A stretch of DNA of 42,170 nucleotides. Origin: a bacterium. GTDB taxonomy: Bacteria; JAHJDO01. Positions 1 through 8,772 of the stretch are shown here, one piece after another. The stretch lies in contig JAUWOV010000004.1 in the NCBI GenBank assembly GCA_030611945.1, forward strand, positions 1 to 42,170, read 5' to 3'. A model generated the notes under the pieces. It was not told where the DNA came from and searched no databases. It saw only the letters and a list, made by a program, of their open reading frames with translations. Within the stretch, counting starts at the first letter, position 1. Each line of letters begins with the position of its first letter. A program made the translations under genes and the position numbers.

Positions 1-489
1 GATATTAAGTCAGCTAATATAACATATGAAATGTTTGAACGGATAACGGATCTGGATCCTTTATTTACCACAGCATATACATTTGGCGGATTGGAAATAT
101 CGCATCAGACTCCTGCAAAATCATTAGCGTTGTTTGATAAAGCCATTGCTCATAATCCAAATATAGATTGGCGTATACCTATGTTCGCAGGAGTTGTGAG
201 TATGCATAATATGAAAGATTATGATAGATCTGCTAAGTACTTTGCTCTTGCCTCAGAAGTAAAAGACAGTCCAATGTTTCTGAAAAGAATGCAGGCTCTA
301 GCAAAATCCAGAGCAGGGGATCTGGGCACTGCTCTGATACTGTGGGAAAGATTATACAACTCCACGGATTCTACTAGTGTGCAAATAGCGAAAAGAGAAC
401 TGGTTCGAGTTGCTGCAGAAATACTTAAGACTTCAACTGATAACAAATTAAGAAATAAAGCTGATAGAGCAATAAAAGAAATTCTGTAG
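1..489 (+). CDS. TPR-like protein, 5'-truncated by window edge
   Basis: Frame is open from base 1 to TAG at 487-489. The helical, TPR-like pattern (SAKYFALASEVKDSPMFLKRMQALAKSRAGDLGTALILWERLY) suggests a repeat protein C-terminus. Confidence 0.6.
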   Translation, partial: DIKSANITYEMFERITDLDPLFTTAYTFGGLEISHQTPAKSLALFDKAIAHNPNIDWRIPMFAGVVSMHNMKDYDRSAKYFALASEVKDSPMFLKRMQALAKSRAGDLGTALILWERLYNSTDSTSVQIAKRELVRVAAEILKTSTDNKLRNKADRAIKEIL

Positions 490-492
490 CCC

Positions 493-1233
493 CTACAGAC
501 ATCCAATAAAGTCAGATACAAACTGATTGGCAGGGCGTGAGGTGATCTCGCTGTATTTTCCTGTCTGTTCTATTTTGCCTTTGTTCATTATGATAATCTT
601 ATCACTCAGAGTCTTAGCTTCATCCAGCATATAACTGACATACGCACTCGGAACACTTAGAGTTTTTATAATCTGTCTTAACTGCCGTTGTATTTCAAGT
701 TTTGTCATTGCATCAAGCGCAGCAAGAGGATTGTCAAATAAATAGGCATGATGTTTTGTTATTAAATATCTTGCAATATCTAACTTCTGCTGCTCGCCTT
801 TAGATAATTTATGCGGCATTTTACCCAATAGTTCCTTTTTATTAATACACATAAGATTTGTAACAGTTTTTACTCTCTCAGGTATTGTGTTTTTTCTCCA
901 TTTTCTAATTGCTAGAAAATAAGGGATAGAGAATTTACGTTTTCTCCACTTTTTATAGGAAAAATAATCTTCATATACTGTGCAAATAGGCCATTTATCT
1001 TTAGGAACATGATCCACATGAATGTTATCAATAAATATGTCTCCACTGTCAAAGGATTCTAAACCGGCAAGCACTTTTAGCAGATATGTTTTTCCGGACT
1101 CAGAGGGACCCATAACACACACAATTTCTCCTTCGTTAATTTCAAGACTAACTTTATCAAGGATAACTTTCTCAACTTCGTTTCCCTCTTTTAATACTTT
1201 CGAGACATCCTTTAGTCTTATATTCATAATCAA
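493..1233 (-). CDS. ABC transporter ATP-binding protein (MalK/UgpC-like) with degenerate catalytic motifs
   Basis: Walker A GPSESGKT and signature-like LSKGEQQKLDIARYL. Walker B is YLFDNPLAALDA (E->N), the Q-loop position is TVYED and the H-loop position is YVSYMLDEA (H->Y). Confidence 0.8.
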   Translation of the reverse strand: MIMNIRLKDVSKVLKEGNEVEKVILDKVSLEINEGEIVCVMGPSESGKTYLLKVLAGLESFDSGDIFIDNIHVDHVPKDKWPICTVYEDYFSYKKWRKRKFSIPYFLAIRKWRKNTIPERVKTVTNLMCINKKELLGKMPHKLSKGEQQKLDIARYLITKHHAYLFDNPLAALDAMTKLEIQRQLRQIIKTLSVPSAYVSYMLDEAKTLSDKIIIMNKGKIEQTGKYSEITSRPANQFVSDFIGCL

Positions 1234-1283
1234 AACCTTTTTTAATTATAAGTTGAAAACGAAAAAACGCAAAGCAATTTTTA

Positions 1284-1313
1284 TTGGACACTAATGCTTA
1301 TATATACTATAAT
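1284..1313 (+). promoter_or_regulatory. Candidate sigma70-type promoter for the glmU-like gene
   Basis: TTGGAC (1284-1289), 18-bp spacer, TATAAT (1308-1313), about 35 bp upstream of the ATG at 1349, in the divergent intergenic region. Confidence 0.5.
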
Positions 1314-1348
1314 TTTTCAATATATAACAATTACTACTGAGGCTGATT

Positions 1349-2779
1349 ATGGTCAATGATAATAAAAAAGCGCAGGAATATGCGTTGGAACATTCCGATA
1401 AAATTGATTATTCAAAGAACATTGTTTCAATAATCCTTGCGGCTGGTCACGGAAAAAGACTTAAAACAGAATCACAGAAAGTATTACACAAAGTATGGGG
1501 AATTCCTTCCATAAAAAGAATATCAGAATCTGCTAAGCAAGGTCTTACATGTAAAAATCAGATTATTGTTGTGGGACATAAGGCTATTGAAGTAATTGAT
1601 ACAATAGGCAAAACTAAAAATACAGTTTTTGTTTATCAGAATGAACAAAAAGGAACAGGGCATGCTGTAAAAACAGCTCTTGATGCAATTGGAAACAAGT
1701 TTAAAGGCAGTGTGTTTATCTTCCCCGGAGATATGTGTCTTATGGACTCGGACACGATCAGAAGATTCGCCAAATGCTTTGAGTCCCTGAACTCTGATAT
1801 GATGCTTGCTACCGGCATTTATGCCGGACCTCCCGAGTTAAATTACTATGGCAGAATATTAAGCAAAAATCATAGAATAATAGATCTGATTGAACATAAA
1901 GATATACTCAAGCTTACAAACAGCCAAAAGAAAGAGGAACTCTTACAGAATAATGAATTCAACTCAGGAATGTATGCTTTTAAAGTAAATAAGCTGATTA
2001 AACATATTAATGAGATAGGAACTAATAATGTCAAGAAAGAGATATATCTCACTGATGTGGTGAAGATCTACAACGAATTAGGTCTTTCAGTAGATGGTTT
2101 TAAAATAGAGAATCAGAATTTGATTATTGCTTTCAACAATAAAACTGTTCTTAAATATATGGAATCAGTTCTAAGGAAAAAATATTACGAGCAATTAAAG
2201 AATATAATAACTATTCAGGATGAAGAAAAATTCTTCATACATGAACAAGTAATAAAAGACATTATCAAGCAGGATGAAGAATATGGACCGCTGGATATTT
2301 CAGTAGGAGAAGATGTTTATATCTCAGGCGGCGTTAAGCTGAACAAAGGGGTTGCCATAGGCAGGCACACTGTGCTTGATGGCAATATTACACTTGGAGA
2401 AAACTCGTGGATTGATAAAAATGTCAATATTTCAACATATCCGAACCAAACACTAAAAATCGGAGAAAATTCCCGGATCCTGCAGGGAGATATTATTAAA
2501 GGAAATACTGTTATTGGCAAAAATGTCAGGATTGAATCCAGTGTTAATATAACAGGAAGCGACGAATTTCCTGTACGCATAAGCGATAATTGCTTAATCA
2601 AGGGAACTAGTTATATTTTTGGTTCAATAATAGAAAAAGATAACTGGATTGAACATTCTGTTCTCATAAAACAACGCGTATGCAGAACAATAAGGAAAGA
2701 TAGCAGCATACAAAAAGTTAAATATATTCTTCCTCTTCCCCAGGGAATTGATTCTCTCAACTCATTAGAGAAGAATTAG
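1349..2779 (+). CDS. GlmU-like nucleotidyltransferase with C-terminal left-handed beta-helix
   Basis: N-terminal IILAAGHGKRLKTESQKVLHKVWG, EQKGTGHAV and FPGDMCL motifs. C-terminal hexapeptide-type repeats (VAIGRHTVLDGNITLGENSWIDKNVNI). Canonical GlmU acetyltransferase motifs not seen. Confidence 0.8.
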   Translation: MVNDNKKAQEYALEHSDKIDYSKNIVSIILAAGHGKRLKTESQKVLHKVWGIPSIKRISESAKQGLTCKNQIIVVGHKAIEVIDTIGKTKNTVFVYQNEQKGTGHAVKTALDAIGNKFKGSVFIFPGDMCLMDSDTIRRFAKCFESLNSDMMLATGIYAGPPELNYYGRILSKNHRIIDLIEHKDILKLTNSQKKEELLQNNEFNSGMYAFKVNKLIKHINEIGTNNVKKEIYLTDVVKIYNELGLSVDGFKIENQNLIIAFNNKTVLKYMESVLRKKYYEQLKNIITIQDEEKFFIHEQVIKDIIKQDEEYGPLDISVGEDVYISGGVKLNKGVAIGRHTVLDGNITLGENSWIDKNVNISTYPNQTLKIGENSRILQGDIIKGNTVIGKNVRIESSVNITGSDEFPVRISDNCLIKGTSYIFGSIIEKDNWIEHSVLIKQRVCRTIRKDSSIQKVKYILPLPQGIDSLNSLEKN

Positions 2780-4231
2780 ATGCGAGAAAATCTATCCATT
2801 CTTATAACATTAATCGTATTGATCTTGTGTCTGATTGTTATCAACAATCATCTATCAAAAAAAATTAATTTTGCTCTGCTTATAGAAACCAGCCAAAAAG
2901 AAACAGAAGGTTACTTGCGGCCATATATGTCCAAACGGGAGCAAATAAAAGAGCTGAGGGAATTCATTAAAAAGCATCCTCGCACCCCAGAAGTAATTGA
3001 TAAATACATTGAGCTTGGCAAAATCTTTGAGCAAATAAAATCAGGACGACATGCATATTGGACATATAAATCTGCTATTAAAAAAGAGAGAGACAATCCT
3101 GAAATTATAAAAATTTACCTGCTTCTTATAAACTCAGTTAAAGATAAAAAATCAGTTTTGTTCAAAGTTTATCGGGATGTGAGTAAAAGATTTCCTGATG
3201 ATAGGCGTCTGGCAGATGTATACAATAAATACGCTAAAATGCTGGAGGAGAGAAAACAAAAAGAGGAATCTCTGAAATTTTATAAAATAGCCGCAAAATA
3301 TGCCTCAAGAAAGGAACAGCTAAACATTCTAAAAAAGTCTGCAAAAGTATATCTTGGATCAGGAGACAACCAAAAAGCGCTTGAAGTCTATAATAAGATA
3401 CTTAAGGACTTTACTGATATAGTAAAAGATAAAGCGCAGATTTTAGAACAAATAGCTTTGATTGATTTCCATGTCGCCAAATCAGAAGAAAACCTAGGTA
3501 GGTCAATTGCTGCAATTAAAATATATAATGATATTATAATCAAGACTCCTGACACAATCTGGGCAAAAAACGCGATGGGAGAGCTCTGGATACGCGACCG
3601 TTCTCTCAAATGTCCTAAACGAGTATATATTGCAAAAAGAACTTCCTCGCCGCCTAAGATAGATGGATATCTATCTGATACATGCTGGAGCAAAGCGCAA
3701 AAAGCTGCTGATTTTATTGATTACAAAGACAAGACGAAAGTATCTCAGCAAACTATCGCTATGGTAAGTTATGATGATAAAAATATATACTTTGGTTTTA
3801 TTCTTTATGAAGAAAATCTATCAAAGCTACTTATTAAAGCCAAAACCAGAGACGGCAAGGTTTGGAGTGATGACTGTATGGAGTTTTTTATAGATCCTAA
3901 TAGAGATTATCACAGTTACTATCATTTTTATATGAATCCAAATGGAATTTTCACAGATCAATATGCGCCTTACGGACGCAAGTCCTGTTCTTCGGCATGG
4001 AATGGCAAATGGCATGCAAAAACCAGAATCCACAAGTTAAAATATTGTTGGACAGCTGAAGTCAGTATTGATTACGCCTCTCTGAAGATAAAATCGCCTG
4101 TTTACAATACGGTCTGGGGAATAAACTTTAATAGAGCTCGCAGAGCAGGGAGTATTGAGGTTAGCTCATGGACATACACTGGCAAAGCTTTCCATACACC
4201 CGAAAGATTTGGATATTTAGTATTCAAATAA
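2780..4231 (+). CDS. TPR protein with C-terminal CBM9/DOMON-like carbohydrate-binding domain, N-terminal membrane anchor
   Basis: ATG directly follows the TAG of the glmU-like ORF. N-terminal TM (LSILITLIVLILCLIVI), helical TPR region, then PPKIDGYLSDTCWSKAQKAADFIDYKD...DDCMEFFIDPNRD, typical of CBM9-like domains. Confidence 0.7.
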   Translation: MRENLSILITLIVLILCLIVINNHLSKKINFALLIETSQKETEGYLRPYMSKREQIKELREFIKKHPRTPEVIDKYIELGKIFEQIKSGRHAYWTYKSAIKKERDNPEIIKIYLLLINSVKDKKSVLFKVYRDVSKRFPDDRRLADVYNKYAKMLEERKQKEESLKFYKIAAKYASRKEQLNILKKSAKVYLGSGDNQKALEVYNKILKDFTDIVKDKAQILEQIALIDFHVAKSEENLGRSIAAIKIYNDIIIKTPDTIWAKNAMGELWIRDRSLKCPKRVYIAKRTSSPPKIDGYLSDTCWSKAQKAADFIDYKDKTKVSQQTIAMVSYDDKNIYFGFILYEENLSKLLIKAKTRDGKVWSDDCMEFFIDPNRDYHSYYHFYMNPNGIFTDQYAPYGRKSCSSAWNGKWHAKTRIHKLKYCWTAEVSIDYASLKIKSPVYNTVWGINFNRARRAGSIEVSSWTYTGKAFHTPERFGYLVFK

Positions 4232-4328
4232 TAGAATTCATCATCTCTACATCTAAAGAAAAAAACAAGCAGCTGGATTAATATTCTTGCTTTTCCTGCT
4301 CCCATATATTAGTATTATCCAGTATCGT

Positions 4329-4406
4329 GGTGGGTGTAGCTCAGTTGGCTAGAGCGTCAGATTGTGGTTCTGGATGTCGCGGGTTCGATTCCCGTCACTC
4401 ACCCCA
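4329..4406 (+). tRNA. tRNA-His (GTG), CCA encoded
   Basis: Cloverleaf: acceptor gtgggtg/cactcac, anticodon arm tcaga-ttGTGgt-tctgg, T arm gcggg-ttcgatt-cccgt. C73 discriminator and genomic G-1 diagnostic of tRNA-His; 3' CCA at 4404-4406. Confidence 0.95.
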
Positions 4407-4410
4407 GTCT

Positions 4411-4484
4411 GCGCCTGTAGCTCAGCTGGATAGAGCAGCAGACTTCGAATCTGAAGGTCGCCCGTTCAAATCGGGCCAGGCGTG
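4411..4484 (+). tRNA. tRNA-Arg (TCG), CCA not encoded
   Basis: Acceptor gcgcctg/caggcgt, anticodon loop ctTCGaa (4445-4447), T arm gcccg-ttcaaat-cgggc. Bases after the discriminator are CTA, not CCA. Confidence 0.92.
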
Positions 4485-4486
4485 CT

Positions 4487-5257
4487 ATGAAGCAAAGTAT
4501 ATATAGTAGAATTGCAGACGCTCTGGATTATACAGGGGAAATCTTAATATTACTGGCAAAAACTGTATATTGGTGTAAATCAGCATTTAAAAACCTGAAA
4601 CCCATTGCAAAACAAATGCTGGAAATGGGCGTTTATACGCTTCCTATTACATCTTTAATGTCTCTTTTTACAGGAATGGTGCTCGCTCTCCAGACAGGAA
4701 CTGAACTTTCAAAATATCACATAGAGCACTTGATAGGGTCAATAGTATCAGCCTCCATGTGCAGGGAAATGGGACCTGTTCTTACTGGGCTTATAGTTGC
4801 AGGAAGAGTCGGCGCATCAATGACAGCAGAACTTGGAACAATGCAGGTGTCTGAGGAGATAGACGCGCTTAAAACACTGGCAATAAACCCTATCAGATAC
4901 CTGGTAATGCCTAGATTCCTAGCATGCATAATTATGCTTCCTATTCTGGTTATATACTCAGATTGCGTAGGCATGGCAGGAGGATTTATTGTATCAAAAT
5001 TCCAAATAGGCGTTGACACCAGTACATACCTAGACAGCATTAAAAACTTCCTGACAATAAGAGACGTATATAGCGGATTGGTAAAGGCATTTGTCTTTGG
5101 CATAGTTATCTCAATAATATCATGTTATCAAGGATTTAGAACCAGAGGCGGAGCTGAAGGCGTTGGTAAATCAACTACTGCCTCTGTTGTTATTTCGTTT
5201 CTATTGATTATAGTGTTTGATTACTTCTTAACCAGAATGTTTTTTCAAAAAAGTTAA
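4487..5257 (+). CDS. mlaE: MlaE/YrbE-family ABC permease (MCE-associated lipid transport)
   Basis: SLFTGMVLALQTGTELSKY, MCREMGPVLTGLIVAGRVGASMTAELGTMQVSEEIDALKTLAINPIRYLVMPRFLA are hallmark MlaE motifs. Confidence 0.93.
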   Translation: MKQSIYSRIADALDYTGEILILLAKTVYWCKSAFKNLKPIAKQMLEMGVYTLPITSLMSLFTGMVLALQTGTELSKYHIEHLIGSIVSASMCREMGPVLTGLIVAGRVGASMTAELGTMQVSEEIDALKTLAINPIRYLVMPRFLACIIMLPILVIYSDCVGMAGGFIVSKFQIGVDTSTYLDSIKNFLTIRDVYSGLVKAFVFGIVISIISCYQGFRTRGGAEGVGKSTTASVVISFLLIIVFDYFLTRMFFQKS

Positions 5258-5260
5258 AAA

Positions 5261-6394
5261 ATGATAGGAATAGATAAGCTGGATGGAAAAATTAGTTTTC
5301 ATGAACGCAGAAGATATTCTCGTTTGCCAATTGAAATAAGTGTATTAATAAGCGCTGACCTTCCTGAACACACAGCCTTTTCACAGCAGGAAGAAAAAAA
5401 ATCAAAAGATATAAGCGGAGGAGGCATCTGTTTTAAGATGCAAAAACAGATAAAAACAGGTTCTCTAGTATACTTAAAATTACAACTTCCTGATGGTAAT
5501 AAAGAAGAAATATCTGCAAGCAGTATTATGAAATGGCAGAGAACAATAGTAACTTCAAATGGAGAAAAACATTATGAAACTGGTCTGGAATTTGCGCAAA
5601 TAGAGAAAAACGCAAGGCAAAGAATCATTGAATTTGTAAAAGTCAAAGAAATAATAATTAATATTGTTGACCTGCACAAAAGTTTTGGAGATGAAAAGAT
5701 ACTACAAGGCGTCAATCTTAAAATCAGACGCGGAGAGACCATTGTTGTTATTGGATGCAGCGGATGCGGCAAGACCGTACTCTTAAGACATATAATTGGA
5801 CTTATAAAACCGGATTCAGGTATACTGGAAATTGACGGAGTTGACATTGCGAGAATTTCAGACAATGAGCTTGATAAAATTAGAAGAAAATTCGGCATGC
5901 TTTTTCAGTCTGCTGCATTGCTTAATTCTCTTACTGTTGAGGAAAACATAAAATTGAGCTTACAAGAGCACACAAATCTGAGCGAAGAAGATATGAATAA
6001 AATAGTCAAAAATAAGCTTGGCATAGTTGGATTAGACGGTACTCAAAATTTAAAACCCGCTGATCTAAGCGGAGGTATGAAAAAACGGGTTGGGCTTGCA
6101 AGAGCAGTTAGCATGGACCCTGAAATTATGCTTTATGACGAACCAACAACCGGACTTGATCCGGTTAGAGCAGATTCCATTAATAAACTTATTTTAGAGT
6201 TTGAGAACACACTGAATACGACATCAATAGTAATAACTCATGATATGGTAAGCGCATATCAGATTGCAGATCGTATAGCAATGTTATATAATGGTAAGAT
6301 TATTCAGGCGGGAACTGTTCAGGAAATCAAGAATACAGACAGTCCCGTTGTCAAACAATTTATTACAGGAAGTAATGTGGGACCTATAACTTAA
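5261..6394 (+). CDS. PilZ domain fused to MlaF-type ABC ATPase
   Basis: N-terminal PilZ signature RRYSR ... DISGGG. C-terminal ABC ATPase: Walker A GCSGCGKT, Q-loop LFQSAALL, signature LSGGMKKRVGLARAV, Walker B IMLYDEPTTGLDP, H-loop VITHDM. Located between mlaE and mlaD. Confidence 0.9.
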   Translation: MIGIDKLDGKISFHERRRYSRLPIEISVLISADLPEHTAFSQQEEKKSKDISGGGICFKMQKQIKTGSLVYLKLQLPDGNKEEISASSIMKWQRTIVTSNGEKHYETGLEFAQIEKNARQRIIEFVKVKEIIINIVDLHKSFGDEKILQGVNLKIRRGETIVVIGCSGCGKTVLLRHIIGLIKPDSGILEIDGVDIARISDNELDKIRRKFGMLFQSAALLNSLTVEENIKLSLQEHTNLSEEDMNKIVKNKLGIVGLDGTQNLKPADLSGGMKKRVGLARAVSMDPEIMLYDEPTTGLDPVRADSINKLILEFENTLNTTSIVITHDMVSAYQIADRIAMLYNGKIIQAGTVQEIKNTDSPVVKQFITGSNVGPIT

Positions 6395-6406
6395 CGGAGG
6401 TATATT

Positions 6407-7663
6407 TTGAATACTGAAAAGAAGGTCGGGATAGCATTTTTTGTAGGCATTGTATTGCTTATGGCTCTAACATTCTGGGTTGGGAAAATCAGGTTGTTTG
6501 AAAACGGATATATAATAAAAGTCAACTTCAGCCAGATAGGCGGACTCAAAAAAGGAGATACGGTAACATTGGCTGGAATGAAAGTAGGACGCGTTGAAGA
6601 CTTTGATATAAAGAATAATAAAATACAGGTTTCTTTGTGGATAAAAAAAGAAACAATACTCAGGCAAAACTCTATATTCAGCATTAATGACGTAAGCCTT
6701 ATGGGAGGTAAATACGTTGCTATTACAATGGGAACTACAGATAGCCCTGTTCTAACATCTGGTAGTATTCTTGACGGCGCAGATTCCTATCAGCTAAATC
6801 AGCTCTTTACCAAAGCTGGAGAAATATCTGATAGCATTGGGAAACTTGTTGAGAAAATTGAAAAGGGAGAGGGAACAGCAGGAAAACTCTTAACTGACGA
6901 AGAACTTTATAAGAATACTTCTGAGTTTATGAAGTCAGCAAAGGAAACATCTGATAAAGCGCAAAAAATTATTGATGAATTTGAAGGAATTGGGACAGAA
7001 GCAAAAGAGACAATTAAAACAATTAAGAAAATCGTAAAAAAAATTGACAGAGGAGAAGGCTCTATCGGCAAACTAATTTATGACGAGGAGTTGTACGATG
7101 AAGCTAAAAAAACTATGAAATCAGCAAAAGCTGCCTCTGAAGACGCAAAAAATGTTCTTGGTAAAATGGGTAAAATAAAGACATGGTTGTGCGGCGAAAG
7201 TGTATATTCTGCCAGAGAGGGAGCTTTTAGAAACAAAGGCTATATAAGAATTGAACCTGCCGAGGATAAATATTACATTGTAGGAGCAAGCAAGCTGGGC
7301 ACAGGTAATTCAAAAGATGAGAGACGCGAAGTTGAGTATGATGTGCAGCTTGCATTAAAATTCTTTGACAATAACCTGACAGTCAGGGGCGGGCTGATAA
7401 ACTCAGGCGCAGGACTTGGAGCAGATTACACGCTTCAAGATAAAAAAACCACTATCACAGTTGAAGGACACAGCTCTGTTTACAGCTCTCCATTCTTTCT
7501 TAGAACGAATCTGAGCTACAGAATATGGGAAGATAAAAATTACTATGTAATTGCCGGAGCAGAAGATATTCTGGACAGCCCTTCATTCATAGCAGGTATA
7601 AAAATAGAATATAATGACCAGGATCTCAAATACCTTGTTGGCTTAATGGGCGCAGCAAGATAA
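6407..7663 (+). CDS. mlaD: MCE/MlaD family protein with helical linker and beta-rich C-terminal domain
   Basis: TTG start 7 nt after GGAGG. N-terminal TM plus MCE domain (VNFSQIGGLKKGDTVTLAGMKVGRVEDF). Repeated (E/R)GEG-x-x-GKL-x-x-DEELY helical segments. C-terminal about 150 aa has alternating beta-strand pattern. Confidence 0.88.
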   Translation: MNTEKKVGIAFFVGIVLLMALTFWVGKIRLFENGYIIKVNFSQIGGLKKGDTVTLAGMKVGRVEDFDIKNNKIQVSLWIKKETILRQNSIFSINDVSLMGGKYVAITMGTTDSPVLTSGSILDGADSYQLNQLFTKAGEISDSIGKLVEKIEKGEGTAGKLLTDEELYKNTSEFMKSAKETSDKAQKIIDEFEGIGTEAKETIKTIKKIVKKIDRGEGSIGKLIYDEELYDEAKKTMKSAKAASEDAKNVLGKMGKIKTWLCGESVYSAREGAFRNKGYIRIEPAEDKYYIVGASKLGTGNSKDERREVEYDVQLALKFFDNNLTVRGGLINSGAGLGADYTLQDKKTTITVEGHSSVYSSPFFLRTNLSYRIWEDKNYYVIAGAEDILDSPSFIAGIKIEYNDQDLKYLVGLMGAAR

Positions 7664-7680
7664 CACCCTTATTTTTTCCT

Positions 7681-8772
7681 ATGCGAATATTAACCCGCTA
7701 TATTCTAAGAGAATTTATAGACCCTTTCTTCTCAAGCCTGTGCGTCTTTACATTTATTCTATTTCTGGGAAACATGTTTAGACTGGCAAATATGCTGGTA
7801 AAAGAGCGAATTAGCGTGCTTAGCATATTGAAACTAGTTGTATGTCTTCTCCCCTTTATCCTGACCTACACCTTACCAATGGCAATACTGGTGGCTACTC
7901 TTACCTCTATTGGCAGACTCTCTTCCGACAACGAAATAATTGCTATGAAAGCAACCGGGATAAATCCTTATAGAATAATCATGCCGCCGATTCTTGCTGT
8001 TGGTGTAATATTGTGCCTGGTATCTTTGCCGTTAAATAATACAATTGCTCCTAATGCAAACTTTTCTTCAAAAAAATTATTCAAAGAAATTGGTATTTTG
8101 AATCCCTCAGCTCTTCTGGAAGAAAAAAAGCCGATGAAGCTATTCAAAGGATATACTTTTTATATAGACAAAATTAGAAATAATATTCTATACAATGTGA
8201 TAATTTATCAGTTAAAACCTGACTCTTCTGTAAGAACAATAACCGCAAAACAAGGACGTTTTATATCTAAGCCAAAGATTAAGAGTCTGGTGCTCAAATT
8301 AAAGAATGGATCTATTGAGGAGTTAAACTCCAAAAATTCTAACGAATATTTTAAATGCTCTTTTAGGATTTACCCTGTAGATTTTGGTTCTATTGCTTAT
8401 GATATGATCAAATTAAAAAAGAGCGCTATTGAAATGACTTCTAATGACTTGAAAAACAAAATTATAAATAAAAAGACTAATATAAATAAATTATACGTGG
8501 AATTATACAGAAAAGCTTCACTTTCCTTCACATTTATTCCATTTATCCTGATAGGCATCCCCTTGAGTATCAGATATCGCCGCAGTAGCAAATTTGCAGC
8601 TATGGGAATAGGTATGCCCGTTATTCTTATTCATTACTTATTAATGATATCAGGATCAATAATAGGCCAGAAAGGCTACATGCCACCTGCTGTGGCAATG
8701 TGGCTGCCAAATATCATAATTGGAACAACAGGTATATACTTAATTTATAAAACCAGTTATAGCCATAGATAG
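7681..8772 (+). CDS. lptF: LptF/LptG (YjgP/YjgQ) family LPS export permease, likely LptF
   Basis: MRILTRYILREFIDPF, PFILTYTLPMAILVATLTSIGRLSSDNEIIAMKATGINPYRI; C-terminal TM bundle. Confidence 0.87.
   Translation: MRILTRYILREFIDPFFSSLCVFTFILFLGNMFRLANMLVKERISVLSILKLVVCLLPFILTYTLPMAILVATLTSIGRLSSDNEIIAMKATGINPYRIIMPPILAVGVILCLVSLPLNNTIAPNANFSSKKLFKEIGILNPSALLEEKKPMKLFKGYTFYIDKIRNNILYNVIIYQLKPDSSVRTITAKQGRFISKPKIKSLVLKLKNGSIEELNSKNSNEYFKCSFRIYPVDFGSIAYDMIKLKKSAIEMTSNDLKNKIINKKTNINKLYVELYRKASLSFTFIPFILIGIPLSIRYRRSSKFAAMGIGMPVILIHYLLMISGSIIGQKGYMPPAVAMWLPNIIIGTTGIYLIYKTSYSHR

Noticed and set aside
493-1233. Calling the degenerate ABC ATPase a pseudogene
   Set aside because: The frame is full-length and uninterrupted; altered motifs alone are not proof of decay.
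4232-4328. Strong promoter or intrinsic terminator between the CBM9 gene and the tRNAs
   Set aside because: Only a weak AGCAG/CTGCT pairing with a long loop and poorly spaced -35/-10 candidates; not supportable by eye.
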